NCBI GenBank assembly: GCA_007132255.1
Contig: SLOZ01000438.1
Span: 1 to 6,529, forward strand
Length of the DNA: 6,529 nucleotides
DNA from: Limnochordia bacterium
GTDB taxonomy: Bacteria; Bacillota; Limnochordia; Darwinibacteriales; B1SED10-159
Direction: 5' to 3'
A program made the position numbers and the translations under genes. Positions 1-5,955 of this stretch are shown piece by piece (position 1 is the stretch's first letter; each line of letters starts with the position of its first letter). The notes below the pieces were generated by a model. It was given only the letters and a program-made list of their open reading frames with translations, ran no database searches and was not told the DNA's origin.

Positions 1-24
1 AGACCGAATCGCTTTCACCAACAC

Positions 25-55
25 AAAAGGGGCCCTGCAAACAGGGGCCCCTTTT
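25..55. terminator. Bidirectional intrinsic terminator
   Basis: A GC-rich hairpin has arms AAAAGGGGCCCTG (25-37) and CAGGGGCCCCTTTT (42-55), with one bulged base and a short CAAA loop. A run of four T follows the stem on the plus strand, and because the left arm begins with four A the same is true on the minus strand. It can therefore stop transcripts from either side. On the minus strand it is the first convincing terminator downstream of the ABC transporter operon ending at 520. The gene that would use it on the plus strand lies outside the window. Confidence 0.8.
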
Positions 56-94
56 AGGAACGACATATGTAAGCCAATCCCAAGACAGCAAAAC

Positions 95-352
95 TCAATG
101 GGACTGCTCTATGTCCCGCAGCGATTGGATCCCCGTAGCGATTCGACTTGAATAACGGATGGGATGTCTCAATCGCCGTAGAGCGGTTTGGGCTTCACCC
201 AAGATACCTACGCCATGAAAGGAGACCCGCAAAGACCGCCTCTGGGATCCTCGCTCTCCTAGCAGGCCTGTTGCATAGACGTGTTTTAACGCCCAAAGTC
301 GGTAGTTGAACTCGGAGAAACGCCTGCTAAACGGCGTTTCGTACTCGGTCAT
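95..352 (-). CDS. Doubtful small hypothetical ORF (85 aa)
   Basis: This minus-strand frame starts at ATG 352 and ends with TGA at 95-97, just before the 25-55 terminator. The product would be basic and Arg/Ser-rich (about 85 residues), with no signal peptide, no membrane segment and no motif I recognise. No Shine-Dalgarno sequence stands at a usable distance from the ATG. The frame stays open for about 40 more codons upstream without a better start, and codons 5-12 are read from the perfect hairpin at 317-340. It could be the tail of a decayed gene or simply a chance frame over a structured or repeated element. It is listed because it is the only candidate gene in this 464-bp gap. Confidence 0.15.
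   Translation of the reverse strand: MTEYETPFSRRFSEFNYRLWALKHVYATGLLGERGSQRRSLRVSFHGVGILGEAQTALRRLRHPIRYSSRIATGIQSLRDIEQSH
317..340. repeat. Perfect inverted repeat, 8-bp stem
   Basis: GAAACGCC (317-324) and GGCGTTTC (333-340) are perfect reverse complements around an 8-nt loop. No T-run follows on either strand, so it is not a standard intrinsic terminator. A 6-bp direct repeat ACTCGG lies on both sides (310-315 and 343-348). Confidence 0.6.
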
Positions 353-435
353 AAACCACGCATTGCTCTCTATGAAACGGGTCTGCCAGGAAGGTGTTGA
401 TTTTCTCTGTTCCGACTGAGATTTTCCGTCGTTGT

Positions 436-472
436 GGCCGGAGAAATCCCTGGTAGAGGGATTTCCGTGGCC
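436..472. repeat. Long imperfect hairpin in the intergenic region
   Basis: GAAATCCCT (443-451) pairs with AGGGATTTC (457-465) around a 5-nt loop. A 3x3 internal loop separates this from a GGCC:GGCC stem (436-439 and 469-472). As plus-strand RNA the base of the stem can be extended by two G-U wobble pairs (435:473 and 434:474) that are lost in minus-strand RNA, which slightly favours a plus-strand transcript. There is no T-run, so it is not a terminator. Confidence 0.55.
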
Positions 473-519
473 GTCTTAACCCAGTATCCCTCTTCAAAAA
501 GGGTTTTTGGGGTGGATTT

Positions 520-1206
520 TTAGCGCTGCGTATCGTAGAGTATCCGACCATCATTGATCTCGATAATGCGGTCGGCTCGTTCAGCTACTTTGCGGTCATG
601 GGTAATGATCAAAAATGTCGTCTGTTCTTCTTCATGGACTCGGCGCAGCAACTGGTAGACTTGTTCTGAACTCTCCGAGTCAAGGTTACCCGTAGGTTCA
701 TCCGCTAAGATAAGCTGCGGCTGGTTCATCAGAGCCCGGGCAATGGCGGTTCGCTGCTGTTGCCCGCCAGACATGCGATTAGCCGGCTGGTTCATAACCT
801 TAGTCAAGCCCATCAACTTCATCAATTCCTCGGCTCGACCAACGGCTTCTCCTGGAACACGGCTGTGCCAAATCCGATACGGCATGAGTACGTTCTCCAA
901 CGCGGTGAACTCTGGCAGGAGAAAATGGAATTGGAACACAAATCCGATCGTCTGGTTGCGCAGCTTTGCCAGCTGCTGCTTGGCCAGCTCCCTTGTGGAG
1001 TGACCCCCAACGATGACATCGCCTGAGGTTGGGCGATCCAGTGTTCCCATAATATTCAGCATGGTACTTTTCCCACTGCCCGACGTTCCCACGAGAGCAT
1101 TGAAGGACTGTTGACGCAGCGTTAAGTTGATATCAAACAGCACCTGGGTCGGCACAGGTCCTTCATAGATCTTATTAACCTGTTGAAGTACAAGAGCATC
1201 AGCCAC
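520..1206 (-). CDS. ABC transporter ATP-binding protein, LolD/MacB type
   Basis: This 228-residue nucleotide-binding subunit would power the permease encoded just upstream from the cytoplasmic face of the membrane. All ATPase motifs are visible: Walker A GTSGSGKST (40-48), Q-loop Gln in FQFHFLLPE (91-99), ABC signature SGGQQQR (146-152), Walker B LILADE (165-170), and the switch His in ITHD (203). Length and the TALENVLMP stretch after the Q-loop fit the LolD/MacB/FtsE-like family, whose members drive mechanotransmission rather than classic pore transport. The start is GTG at 1206, supported by a strong GGAGG 9 nt before it. It overlaps the permease stop by 8 nt, implying translational coupling. 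It is the last gene of the operon, and no T-rich terminator lies directly after it. Substrate unknown; the family call is firm. Confidence 0.95.
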   Translation of the reverse strand: MADALVLQQVNKIYEGPVPTQVLFDINLTLRQQSFNALVGTSGSGKSTMLNIMGTLDRPTSGDVIVGGHSTRELAKQQLAKLRNQTIGFVFQFHFLLPEFTALENVLMPYRIWHSRVPGEAVGRAEELMKLMGLTKVMNQPANRMSGGQQQRTAIARALMNQPQLILADEPTGNLDSESSEQVYQLLRRVHEEEQTTFLIITHDRKVAERADRIIEINDGRILYDTQR

Positions 1207-2350
1207 TGCGGATCACCTCCATGGGTTCGAGCTTGCGGGAACGACGTGCTGGAGCCAACGCTGCTAACATACCTGCTACTACAGCCACCAACCCTGAGCC
1301 AATGACAAACGGAAGTTCAATCAACACAGCCACCAAAGGCGTTCCATCAGGATTTACCACAAATGTGGCAAAGATTAGAGTTAATCCTAACCCGAGGGCA
1401 ATTCCGACGATGCCACCGATGGCGCCTAAAATCAGACCTTGAAACAGAAAGACCCAACTGGCATCGCGGTCACGGATCCCCATGGCCTTGAGTATACCAA
1501 TCTGTCGGGATTTTTGAATCACCGTAACCGCCAATACGCTGGCAATTCCCAACGAGACGGCAATAACCACAAAGACCTGGATCATCAAGCTGGATGTACT
1601 CTGGCCCTGCAGCCCAACCAGCAGCTGTTCGTTGTCTTCTTTCCATTGGCTCACCTTGAGATCAGGATCCGCAATCTCAGAGGCGATCGCAGCGGCCAGG
1701 GTATCGGCGGCAAACACATCCTTTACCTGCATTTCGATGCTGCTGACGCGGTCATCGAGGCCGAACCAAGCCTGAACAGTTCCAGGGTCCGTAATCACCC
1801 AAGAACGGTTAAGCGATGCAACCTGCAGGTCAAAAATGCCGCTGATTGTGGCTTCATTACGCTGACCAGCCCCGGTCAGTAGGACCAACGCATCGCCCAC
1901 GCCTAAGTCTAAGTCTGCAGCCAACTCTCTGCCCACTAGAATCTCGCCAGGTTGTGCCGCACCATCGATGATCCCATCCGAGATCTGGTAGATTCGGTCT
2001 GCTTCCGGAAGCGGCAAACCGCGTACCACCACCGTCTCGAATCGTCCATCGACGACCGTGAATGCTGGCTGTGTTATGGTGGCAATCACTGCTGTAAGAT
2101 CGGCATTCGTTTCCAAACGGTTCACCTTCGGCTGCCAATCGCCGATTAGGCGGTCTTCACTCGAGGATGCCACTGTGATATGCGGTGTTCGACCGATGGT
2201 CGTGTCAATCAGCGAAGCCTGCAGACCACCAATCAAGGACCCGATAAAGACCTGGACAGCAATACCCACGGCAATGCCCAAGGCGATCAGAACACTCTGG
2301 CCGCGGCTTGATACCAAGAAACGAACAGCAATACTCCAGGCTAGTTTCAC
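1199..2350 (-). CDS. ABC transporter permease, FtsX/MacB-LolCE type
   Basis: A 383-residue inner-membrane subunit. Its layout is the family's 1+3 arrangement: one membrane helix near the N-terminus (about 18-40), a large extracytoplasmic MacB-type periplasmic core domain (about 41-253), then three helices (about 254-278, 300-330 and 345-368). The stretch SRQIGILKAMG (281-291) after the second helix and the APARRSRKLEPMEVIRSG ending are typical of LolC/LolE/MacB/DevC-type permeases. The start is GTG at 2350, sharing the overlap GTGA with the stop of the cobalamin-binding gene. An AAGGAGG lies about 10 nt before it. Only one permease gene is present, so the complex is probably a homodimer, as in MacB, and no MacA-like adaptor lies nearby. 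Known relatives export antibiotics, peptides or lipids or extract lipoproteins; the sequence does not say which applies. Confidence 0.93.
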   Translation of the reverse strand: MKLAWSIAVRFLVSSRGQSVLIALGIAVGIAVQVFIGSLIGGLQASLIDTTIGRTPHITVASSSEDRLIGDWQPKVNRLETNADLTAVIATITQPAFTVVDGRFETVVVRGLPLPEADRIYQISDGIIDGAAQPGEILVGRELAADLDLGVGDALVLLTGAGQRNEATISGIFDLQVASLNRSWVITDPGTVQAWFGLDDRVSSIEMQVKDVFAADTLAAAIASEIADPDLKVSQWKEDNEQLLVGLQGQSTSSLMIQVFVVIAVSLGIASVLAVTVIQKSRQIGILKAMGIRDRDASWVFLFQGLILGAIGGIVGIALGLGLTLIFATFVVNPDGTPLVAVLIELPFVIGSGLVAVVAGMLAALAPARRSRKLEPMEVIRSG

Positions 2351-2991
2351 AGCAGACCATCCTCCTTCGCCATGGCAGCTATGTCCTCATAACCACGGAG
2401 TAGACGAAAACCTGCTTCAGTGACGACGCCAGCGTTACGGATCGCCCCAAGGCCACCGAAAAGCACCTTGGTTGCTTGCATGTGTTCACGCACGAGCTGC
2501 GCTGTCCGCAGACCTGGACGAAGGTGGTAATAGTTGCTGACACTGATCGCTACAGCATGCGGGTTCAACACTTTTGCAGCTGCTAAAACCTCGTCTCGAG
2601 GCGTGTTGGCACCAATGAATACAGCATCGTACCCGCAGAGAGCGAAGAAATCCACAGCCATTTGGGCGCCCACAGAGTGATATTCGTCTTCCGGACAAAA
2701 GACCATCACAGACAATCGTTTCGCAGCCACCGGACGCTGTTGAACCAGAATGGGCAGACAGGCGCCCATTACGGCCATGACAATGCCTGTATGCACGTGT
2801 TCTTCCCAGATAGCTACTTCCTGCGGTGTGTCAGGGCCCCCAATCCGTGTTAAACTCACGGCCAGAATGTCTTCATAGAGTTGCGGAATGCTCAAGGTCT
2901 TCTGCATTAACTGGTCCAAAGCCCACTCGACAGCACCTGATCGATCATGATTGTTCAGCAGCTGTTGAAATGCCCTGCTCATCGACTCCAC
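2347..2991 (-). CDS. Stand-alone cobalamin (B12)-binding domain protein, CarH-like without DNA-binding domain
   Basis: A soluble protein of 214 residues with an N-terminal helical cap (about 1-90) and a C-terminal Rossmann-like B12-binding domain (about 93-214). The cobalamin signature is visible: E-Y-H-S-V-G (103-108), where His105 would be the lower cobalt ligand, then S-V-S (150-152) and G-G (179-180). Glu instead of Asp at the start of the D/E-x-H-x-x-G motif, and Glu64-His65 in the cap, recall CarH/MerR-type B12 photoreceptors. However, the Trp of the W-x9-E-H cap motif is absent and there is no MerR helix-turn-helix. Start chosen: GTG at 2991, with GGGAGG 6 nt upstream; a longer frame to 3162 would run inside the phosphoesterase gene. 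ATG 2982 is a second option. It may act as a sensor by protein contact, or as a corrinoid carrier; no methyltransferase partner lies in the operon. Confidence 0.88.
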   Translation of the reverse strand: MESMSRAFQQLLNNHDRSGAVEWALDQLMQKTLSIPQLYEDILAVSLTRIGGPDTPQEVAIWEEHVHTGIVMAVMGACLPILVQQRPVAAKRLSVMVFCPEDEYHSVGAQMAVDFFALCGYDAVFIGANTPRDEVLAAAKVLNPHAVAISVSNYYHLRPGLRTAQLVREHMQATKVLFGGLGAIRNAGVVTEAGFRLLRGYEDIAAMAKEDGLL

Positions 2992-3007
2992 GGTTATCCT
3001 CCCTCTT
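2992..3007 (-). promoter_or_regulatory. Ribosome binding site fixing the GTG start of the B12-binding gene
   Basis: On the minus strand AAGAGGGAGGATAACC directly precedes GTG at 2991, giving a GGAGG core with a 6-nt spacer. It sits in the 28-nt gap after the phosphoesterase stop codon. It is the reason for rejecting the longer reading frame that begins at 3162. Confidence 0.8.
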
Positions 3008-3019
3008 CTCAGCAAACAG

Positions 3020-4708
3020 CTACCAATACCGGCGCAGCCCCACGCGGCCACTGGCCAGTTCCACAGACCATTGATAATCCTGACTAAAATAGCGCAGGGC
3101 GGGTTCGAGCTCCCACTCGCCTTGAAAACGCTCCAGATGCAGTCCGGCTCCCCATTGCCCATACTGCCACTCTAACTCTATGTGAGCCGACGGCTGCCAG
3201 GCGTTGTTTTCGGGAATCTGCTGGAGGCCAAGACCCAGCCAAAACCGAGAAATATACGTGCTGAAGACATCAAAATGGACAAAACTAGCCGCCCGCCCTG
3301 CATCCCACTGGGCGCCCATTCGCCAACGATACCGTGGCGAGAACCGAAATTCTGCGAAACCATCACCAACAATGCTGCGGCCATCGTAGGGAATGCGAAC
3401 ATCCAACTGATGCCGTTCACGATCTGGTACATGGTCGAAAGGGATGTTCGGTACATGTCTGGTATATAGTTCATGCAGCCACATCGTTTCCACGTCGGCT
3501 AAATGCTCTAGATCGGGACCGCGCAGCAGAATCGGGACCAGCAGATCCGTGCGGTTGACGCCCTTATGGTTATAAACATTGGTTACCAAACTCTGAGCAA
3601 TTCGCGGCGGGTTGATCAACAAAAGAACCTCGCCAGCATTCTCGTTCAAAGCGGCCCGGAAAATATTCGGAATGGCGCCAGGATAGCGGCTGTCCACGGT
3701 AAGCTCCAGCCATTGATCGGGATCCAGGAAATCACCGTCATAGCCCAGAGTATCATAGCCAAAGTAGTCAGGACCAGTCTGCACTTGGTACGAGAACGTA
3801 GATCCACGCTGTTCGATAACGGCTGTTCCCTCTTTATGCAGACCCAGTAATCGCGTCTCGTCCAACCAATAGAAGGCCCAATCTATGTCGGCCTCCCGGA
3901 CAATGGTAGCGGCAGTCGCTGGTGCCATATCCGGGTCGTAGAGATACACATTGGGGTAATAGAGTTTACGAAGCTCCTCTCCCAGAACGCTGGGGCCGAT
4001 TTTCTTGATCGGTACAACATAGGCATCGTCCAGATCAGCCTCGTAAGTGTCGGAAAAGGACATTCCGTGGTCACTGTATAAGATTACATTAACGTCATCC
4101 AAATCCACGTGCTCCAAAAGATGGCCAAAGCTCCTATCAAAACGATAGAGACTGGCCAGTTGTGCATCGCGACCTGATACATGCCCAGCATGGTCCGAAC
4201 TGAACCAAAGCACTTCCACCACATCATACTGCTGCAGCAACCGCGGGACATTTTGCATGGCTATGCTGGCAAACACATCCATGGCCGGTGGATGCGCATA
4301 GAGCGTAAACATCCGAGCTCGGCGCGGGAACTGGAGAAACATGCCCAGCATTGTTTCCAATGCCCAGACCCAGCGATCCTCGTTGCGGTCCAGATACTGC
4401 CAACCCAACATCGGGTGTTCGGCATTGCTCTGGCCCTGCTTAAGCCTGGGGTAGATTACCTCGGTTCCTCCAGGCCATAGACTAAGCCCGCCTAAGACTG
4501 TGTGTCCCTCGGCAAAGAAGCGTTCGATATTGGGAATCTGGCCTGCGGCGATCTGCTCGACGAACATATCCGTAGAGATCGCGTCTAGATGAAAAATCAA
4601 GTATTTCGATGTTGATGCGGCTGATGCCACTGCTCCCGAACCGATAAATCCAAGCAAGATGATCACTGCAACGACTAACGACCAACGCTGGTACCTCAAT
4701 GCTTTCAT
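3020..4708 (-). CDS. Secreted alkaline-phosphatase-superfamily phosphoesterase with C-terminal beta-rich (barrel-like) domain
   Basis: A 562-residue exported enzyme with a signal peptide (basic MKALRYQRW, hydrophobic 11-26, A-S-A cleavage site near residue 30). The catalytic domain (about 35-440) shows the full two-metal residue set of nucleotide pyrophosphatase/phosphodiesterase-like members: Asp42 (FHLDA), Thr82 as likely nucleophile (GGTEV), Asp172 and His176 (SDHAGH), Asp213-His214 (YSDHG) and His381 (YNHKG), followed by VPILLRGP. It probably cleaves phosphate mono- or diesters; the substrate is unknown. The last 113 residues or so (450-562) are short alternating polar/aromatic strands ending in Y-W, like an outer-membrane barrel with its terminal aromatic signal. 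Start chosen: ATG 4708, because it begins the signal peptide; a TTG at 4741 in frame lacks support. The ribosome site (GGGTGGAG) is close and modest. First gene of the operon. Confidence 0.9.
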   Translation of the reverse strand: MKALRYQRWSLVVAVIILLGFIGSGAVASAASTSKYLIFHLDAISTDMFVEQIAAGQIPNIERFFAEGHTVLGGLSLWPGGTEVIYPRLKQGQSNAEHPMLGWQYLDRNEDRWVWALETMLGMFLQFPRRARMFTLYAHPPAMDVFASIAMQNVPRLLQQYDVVEVLWFSSDHAGHVSGRDAQLASLYRFDRSFGHLLEHVDLDDVNVILYSDHGMSFSDTYEADLDDAYVVPIKKIGPSVLGEELRKLYYPNVYLYDPDMAPATAATIVREADIDWAFYWLDETRLLGLHKEGTAVIEQRGSTFSYQVQTGPDYFGYDTLGYDGDFLDPDQWLELTVDSRYPGAIPNIFRAALNENAGEVLLLINPPRIAQSLVTNVYNHKGVNRTDLLVPILLRGPDLEHLADVETMWLHELYTRHVPNIPFDHVPDRERHQLDVRIPYDGRSIVGDGFAEFRFSPRYRWRMGAQWDAGRAASFVHFDVFSTYISRFWLGLGLQQIPENNAWQPSAHIELEWQYGQWGAGLHLERFQGEWELEPALRYFSQDYQWSVELASGRVGLRRYW

Positions 4709-4775
4709 GTCTCCACCCTTTCCGCTGCCCCTACTAACCAAAACACCTATGGCCCGTTAGGGCAGGCATAATCCC

Positions 4776-4784
4776 ATTTTAGCA
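4776..4784 (-). promoter_or_regulatory. Possible extended -10 promoter for the four-gene operon
   Basis: On the minus strand the spacer contains TGCTAAAAT, an extended -10 form (TGN before a TATAAT-like hexamer). No good -35 hexamer lies 16-18 nt upstream, which extended -10 promoters can tolerate. A start about 7 nt downstream would give a leader of roughly 60 nt before ATG 4708. This is a pattern match only. Confidence 0.35.
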
Positions 4785-4980
4785 CAAGACTGCTGGTTTG
4801 GTAGGAAGTAAGGATCAATCTTTTAAAATAGGAAAAATTCTCAATAATTCGACTGCACTGCTGCTCAGATGCAGCGACACCGGTTGTGGCATCGAGTAAC
4901 TCGTTTCGGCGCATCAGTGTTGGCTGGAAGCAGTAGTTACGTTTTGCCCAAAACCCCGCTGCCGGTACTTGAATCCAGCA

Positions 4981-4986
4981 AGGAGG
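4981..4986 (+). promoter_or_regulatory. Ribosome binding site deciding the methyltransferase start
   Basis: A perfect AGGAGG lies 8 nt before ATG 4995. The alternative upstream ATG at 4869 has no such site, and the 42 residues it would add do not look like part of a methyltransferase fold. Confidence 0.85.
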
Positions 4987-4994
4987 CCACGCTC

Positions 4995-5771
4995 ATGGAT
5001 GAGATCTATAACTATCCGCTGTATTACGATATCGCCTTTGGTTACAGGAATATCAGCCAAGAGGTCCGCGAACTGGAACGCTGCTTTGAAGTATTTGGTG
5101 AACGTCCTGTGAAAAGCATACTGGAGTTGGGGTGCGGCAGTGCCCCCCACATGCTGCAGCTCTTACAGCGCCAGTATCACTATAGCGGACTCGACATCAG
5201 TCAAGCCATGCTGGATTACGCGCGAGGAAAAGCTGCCAAAGCTGGTTGGCGCCCGCCCCTCTTCCTAGGCGACATGGTGGAGTTTTCGACGCCAGAACCT
5301 GTGGATGCCATCCTTATCATGTTGGGGTCCTTGTATGTGAAAAGCACCCAGGAACTGCTGACGCATCTTAACAGTGTGGCCGAAGCCCTGCATCCGGGTG
5401 GACTGTACATCCTGGATTGGTGCATCGACTTTGAACCCTTGGGCAATAAAAGCCAGCATTGGCAGGAAAAGCGAGGCGGAGTTACCGTGGATGTCCACTA
5501 TCGTACGGCCGTTCGGGAAGCGGCCGAACAGCTGTTTGACGAACGAATCACACTGGATGTCTCTGACCAAGGTCGCCAGCGCGTCATCGAAAACCACAGC
5601 CTGCGGCGCGCTATCTATCCCCAAGAATTCCTTTTGGCGCTGCAGTTGACTCCGGGGCTTCAGTTCGTGGGTTGGTTTCAGGACTGGAACATCGATCGCT
5701 CGCTGGATCACTGTAAGCGGGTGGAGCGGCCCATTATCGTCGTCCGTCGTCCGCTGTATGAACCTGACTGA
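4995..5771 (+). CDS. Class I SAM-dependent methyltransferase
   Basis: A 258-residue cytoplasmic enzyme that would transfer a methyl group from S-adenosylmethionine; its acceptor is not identifiable. Visible motifs are the glycine-rich SAM loop ELGCGSAPH (44-52), the acidic residue Asp67 in YSGLDIS that binds the ribose, GDM (92-94) near the adenine site, DAILIMLGSLY (104-114) as the post-II strand, and LHPGGLYILDW (132-142). The N-terminal YDIAFGYRN (11-19) and the aromatic beta-rich C-terminal half (about 150-258) fit small-molecule methyltransferases of the Methyltransf_25 kind. Length is normal for the group. Start chosen at ATG 4995 because of the AGGAGG before it. It is transcribed alone, divergent from the envelope operon and convergent with the hydrogenase gene, so its context gives little clue to the acceptor. 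Confidence 0.92.
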   Translation: MDEIYNYPLYYDIAFGYRNISQEVRELERCFEVFGERPVKSILELGCGSAPHMLQLLQRQYHYSGLDISQAMLDYARGKAAKAGWRPPLFLGDMVEFSTPEPVDAILIMLGSLYVKSTQELLTHLNSVAEALHPGGLYILDWCIDFEPLGNKSQHWQEKRGGVTVDVHYRTAVREAAEQLFDERITLDVSDQGRQRVIENHSLRRAIYPQEFLLALQLTPGLQFVGWFQDWNIDRSLDHCKRVERPIIVVRRPLYEPD

Positions 5772-5832
5772 GTGACCGCCGGCACGAGGATGATGCAGCC
5801 GGGGGCCCGTACGCAAAGCGGACCAAACAGGC

Positions 5833-5869
5833 CGATGCGATTTGAAGCCGTGCTTGCGGGGTCGCATCG
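5833..5869. repeat. Inverted repeat with 8-bp arms after the methyltransferase gene
   Basis: CGATGCGA (5833-5840) and TCGCATCG (5862-5869) are perfect reverse complements around a 21-nt loop. No T-run follows, so it is not a simple terminator. It lies in the 204-bp gap between two convergent genes. Confidence 0.5.
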
Positions 5870-5910
5870 AATTTCGACAGCAGCCATTGATCTTCCGGGT
5901 CAGCGAAACG

Positions 5911-5955
5911 AGCCTTCGTTCTGCCCAATGGTACCCGCTGGGCTGAACGAAGGCT
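5911..5955. terminator. Long composite hairpin, probable bidirectional terminator between convergent genes
   Basis: An 11-bp perfect stem AGCCTTCGTTC (5911-5921) with GAACGAAGGCT (5945-5955) is extended, after a T-T mismatch, by a GCCCA:TGGGC stem (5923-5927 and 5939-5943). The loop is 11 nt. It lies between the stops of the methyltransferase (plus, 5771) and hydrogenase (minus, 5976) genes. T-runs on both sides are poor (CTCATTT on plus, CGTTTCG on minus), so termination may be inefficient or Rho-assisted, or the hairpin may protect 3' ends. Confidence 0.6.

Larger units (their letters stand above)
56..519. other. 464-bp intergenic stretch with several hairpins, no firm gene
   Basis: No recognisable gene is seen here. 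There are three hairpin-forming stretches: 317-340 (perfect 8-bp stem), 436-472 (9-bp stem plus a GGCC:GGCC base stem) and 488-508 (weak CCCT:AGGG stem followed by TTTTT on the plus strand). On the minus strand one frame is open from about 473 to 95, about 126 codons. It has no ribosome binding site before its only ATG (352), and its product (many Arg and Ser) resembles no family I know. The hairpins plus a weak open frame fit a dispersed intergenic repeat, a small structured RNA, the 3' untranslated part of the operon, or a decayed gene. The sequence alone does not decide between these. Confidence 0.5.
4709..4994. other. Divergent intergenic/promoter region
   Basis: This 286-bp spacer separates the minus-strand operon from the plus-strand methyltransferase and must hold both promoters. 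It contains an AT-rich block at 4806-4850, with -10-like TAAAAT at 4824-4829 on the plus strand but no clear -35, and a small GCCC-GTTA-GGGC inverted repeat at 4753-4764. The methyltransferase frame is open back to ATG 4869, but the ribosome site at 4981 argues that 4869-4994 is untranslated leader. I see no known riboswitch. Confidence 0.5.

Noticed and set aside
190..240. Possible cobalamin riboswitch, suggested by GGAGACC and by the B12-binding gene nearby
   Set aside because: The conserved B12 box and the rest of the riboswitch core are absent, and the site lies downstream of the operon, not upstream of a gene.
327..554. A 75-codon minus-strand frame overlapping the end of the ATPase gene
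   Set aside because: Its first part is a shifted reading of the ATPase gene, it has no ribosome site, and the remainder crosses the hairpin region.
2992..3162. N-terminal extension of the B12-binding protein to 271 residues
   Set aside because: It overlaps the end of the phosphoesterase gene in another frame, adds sequence unlike the cap domain, and ignores the strong ribosome site before GTG 2991.
5831..5870. tRNA-like T-loop string (TTCAAAT on the minus strand)
   Set aside because: No 5-bp T-stem, anticodon arm or acceptor stem can be built around it; the pairing seen is the plain inverted repeat.
5734..5928. A 64-codon minus-strand frame between the convergent genes that looks somewhat protein-like
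   Set aside because: It starts at TTG within the terminator hairpin without a ribosome binding site and ends inside the antisense of the methyltransferase.
5911..5955. T-box-like string TGGTACC in the loop of the hairpin
   Set aside because: The rest of the T-box consensus is missing, no specifier stem is visible, and no aminoacyl-tRNA synthetase or amino acid gene follows on the plus strand.
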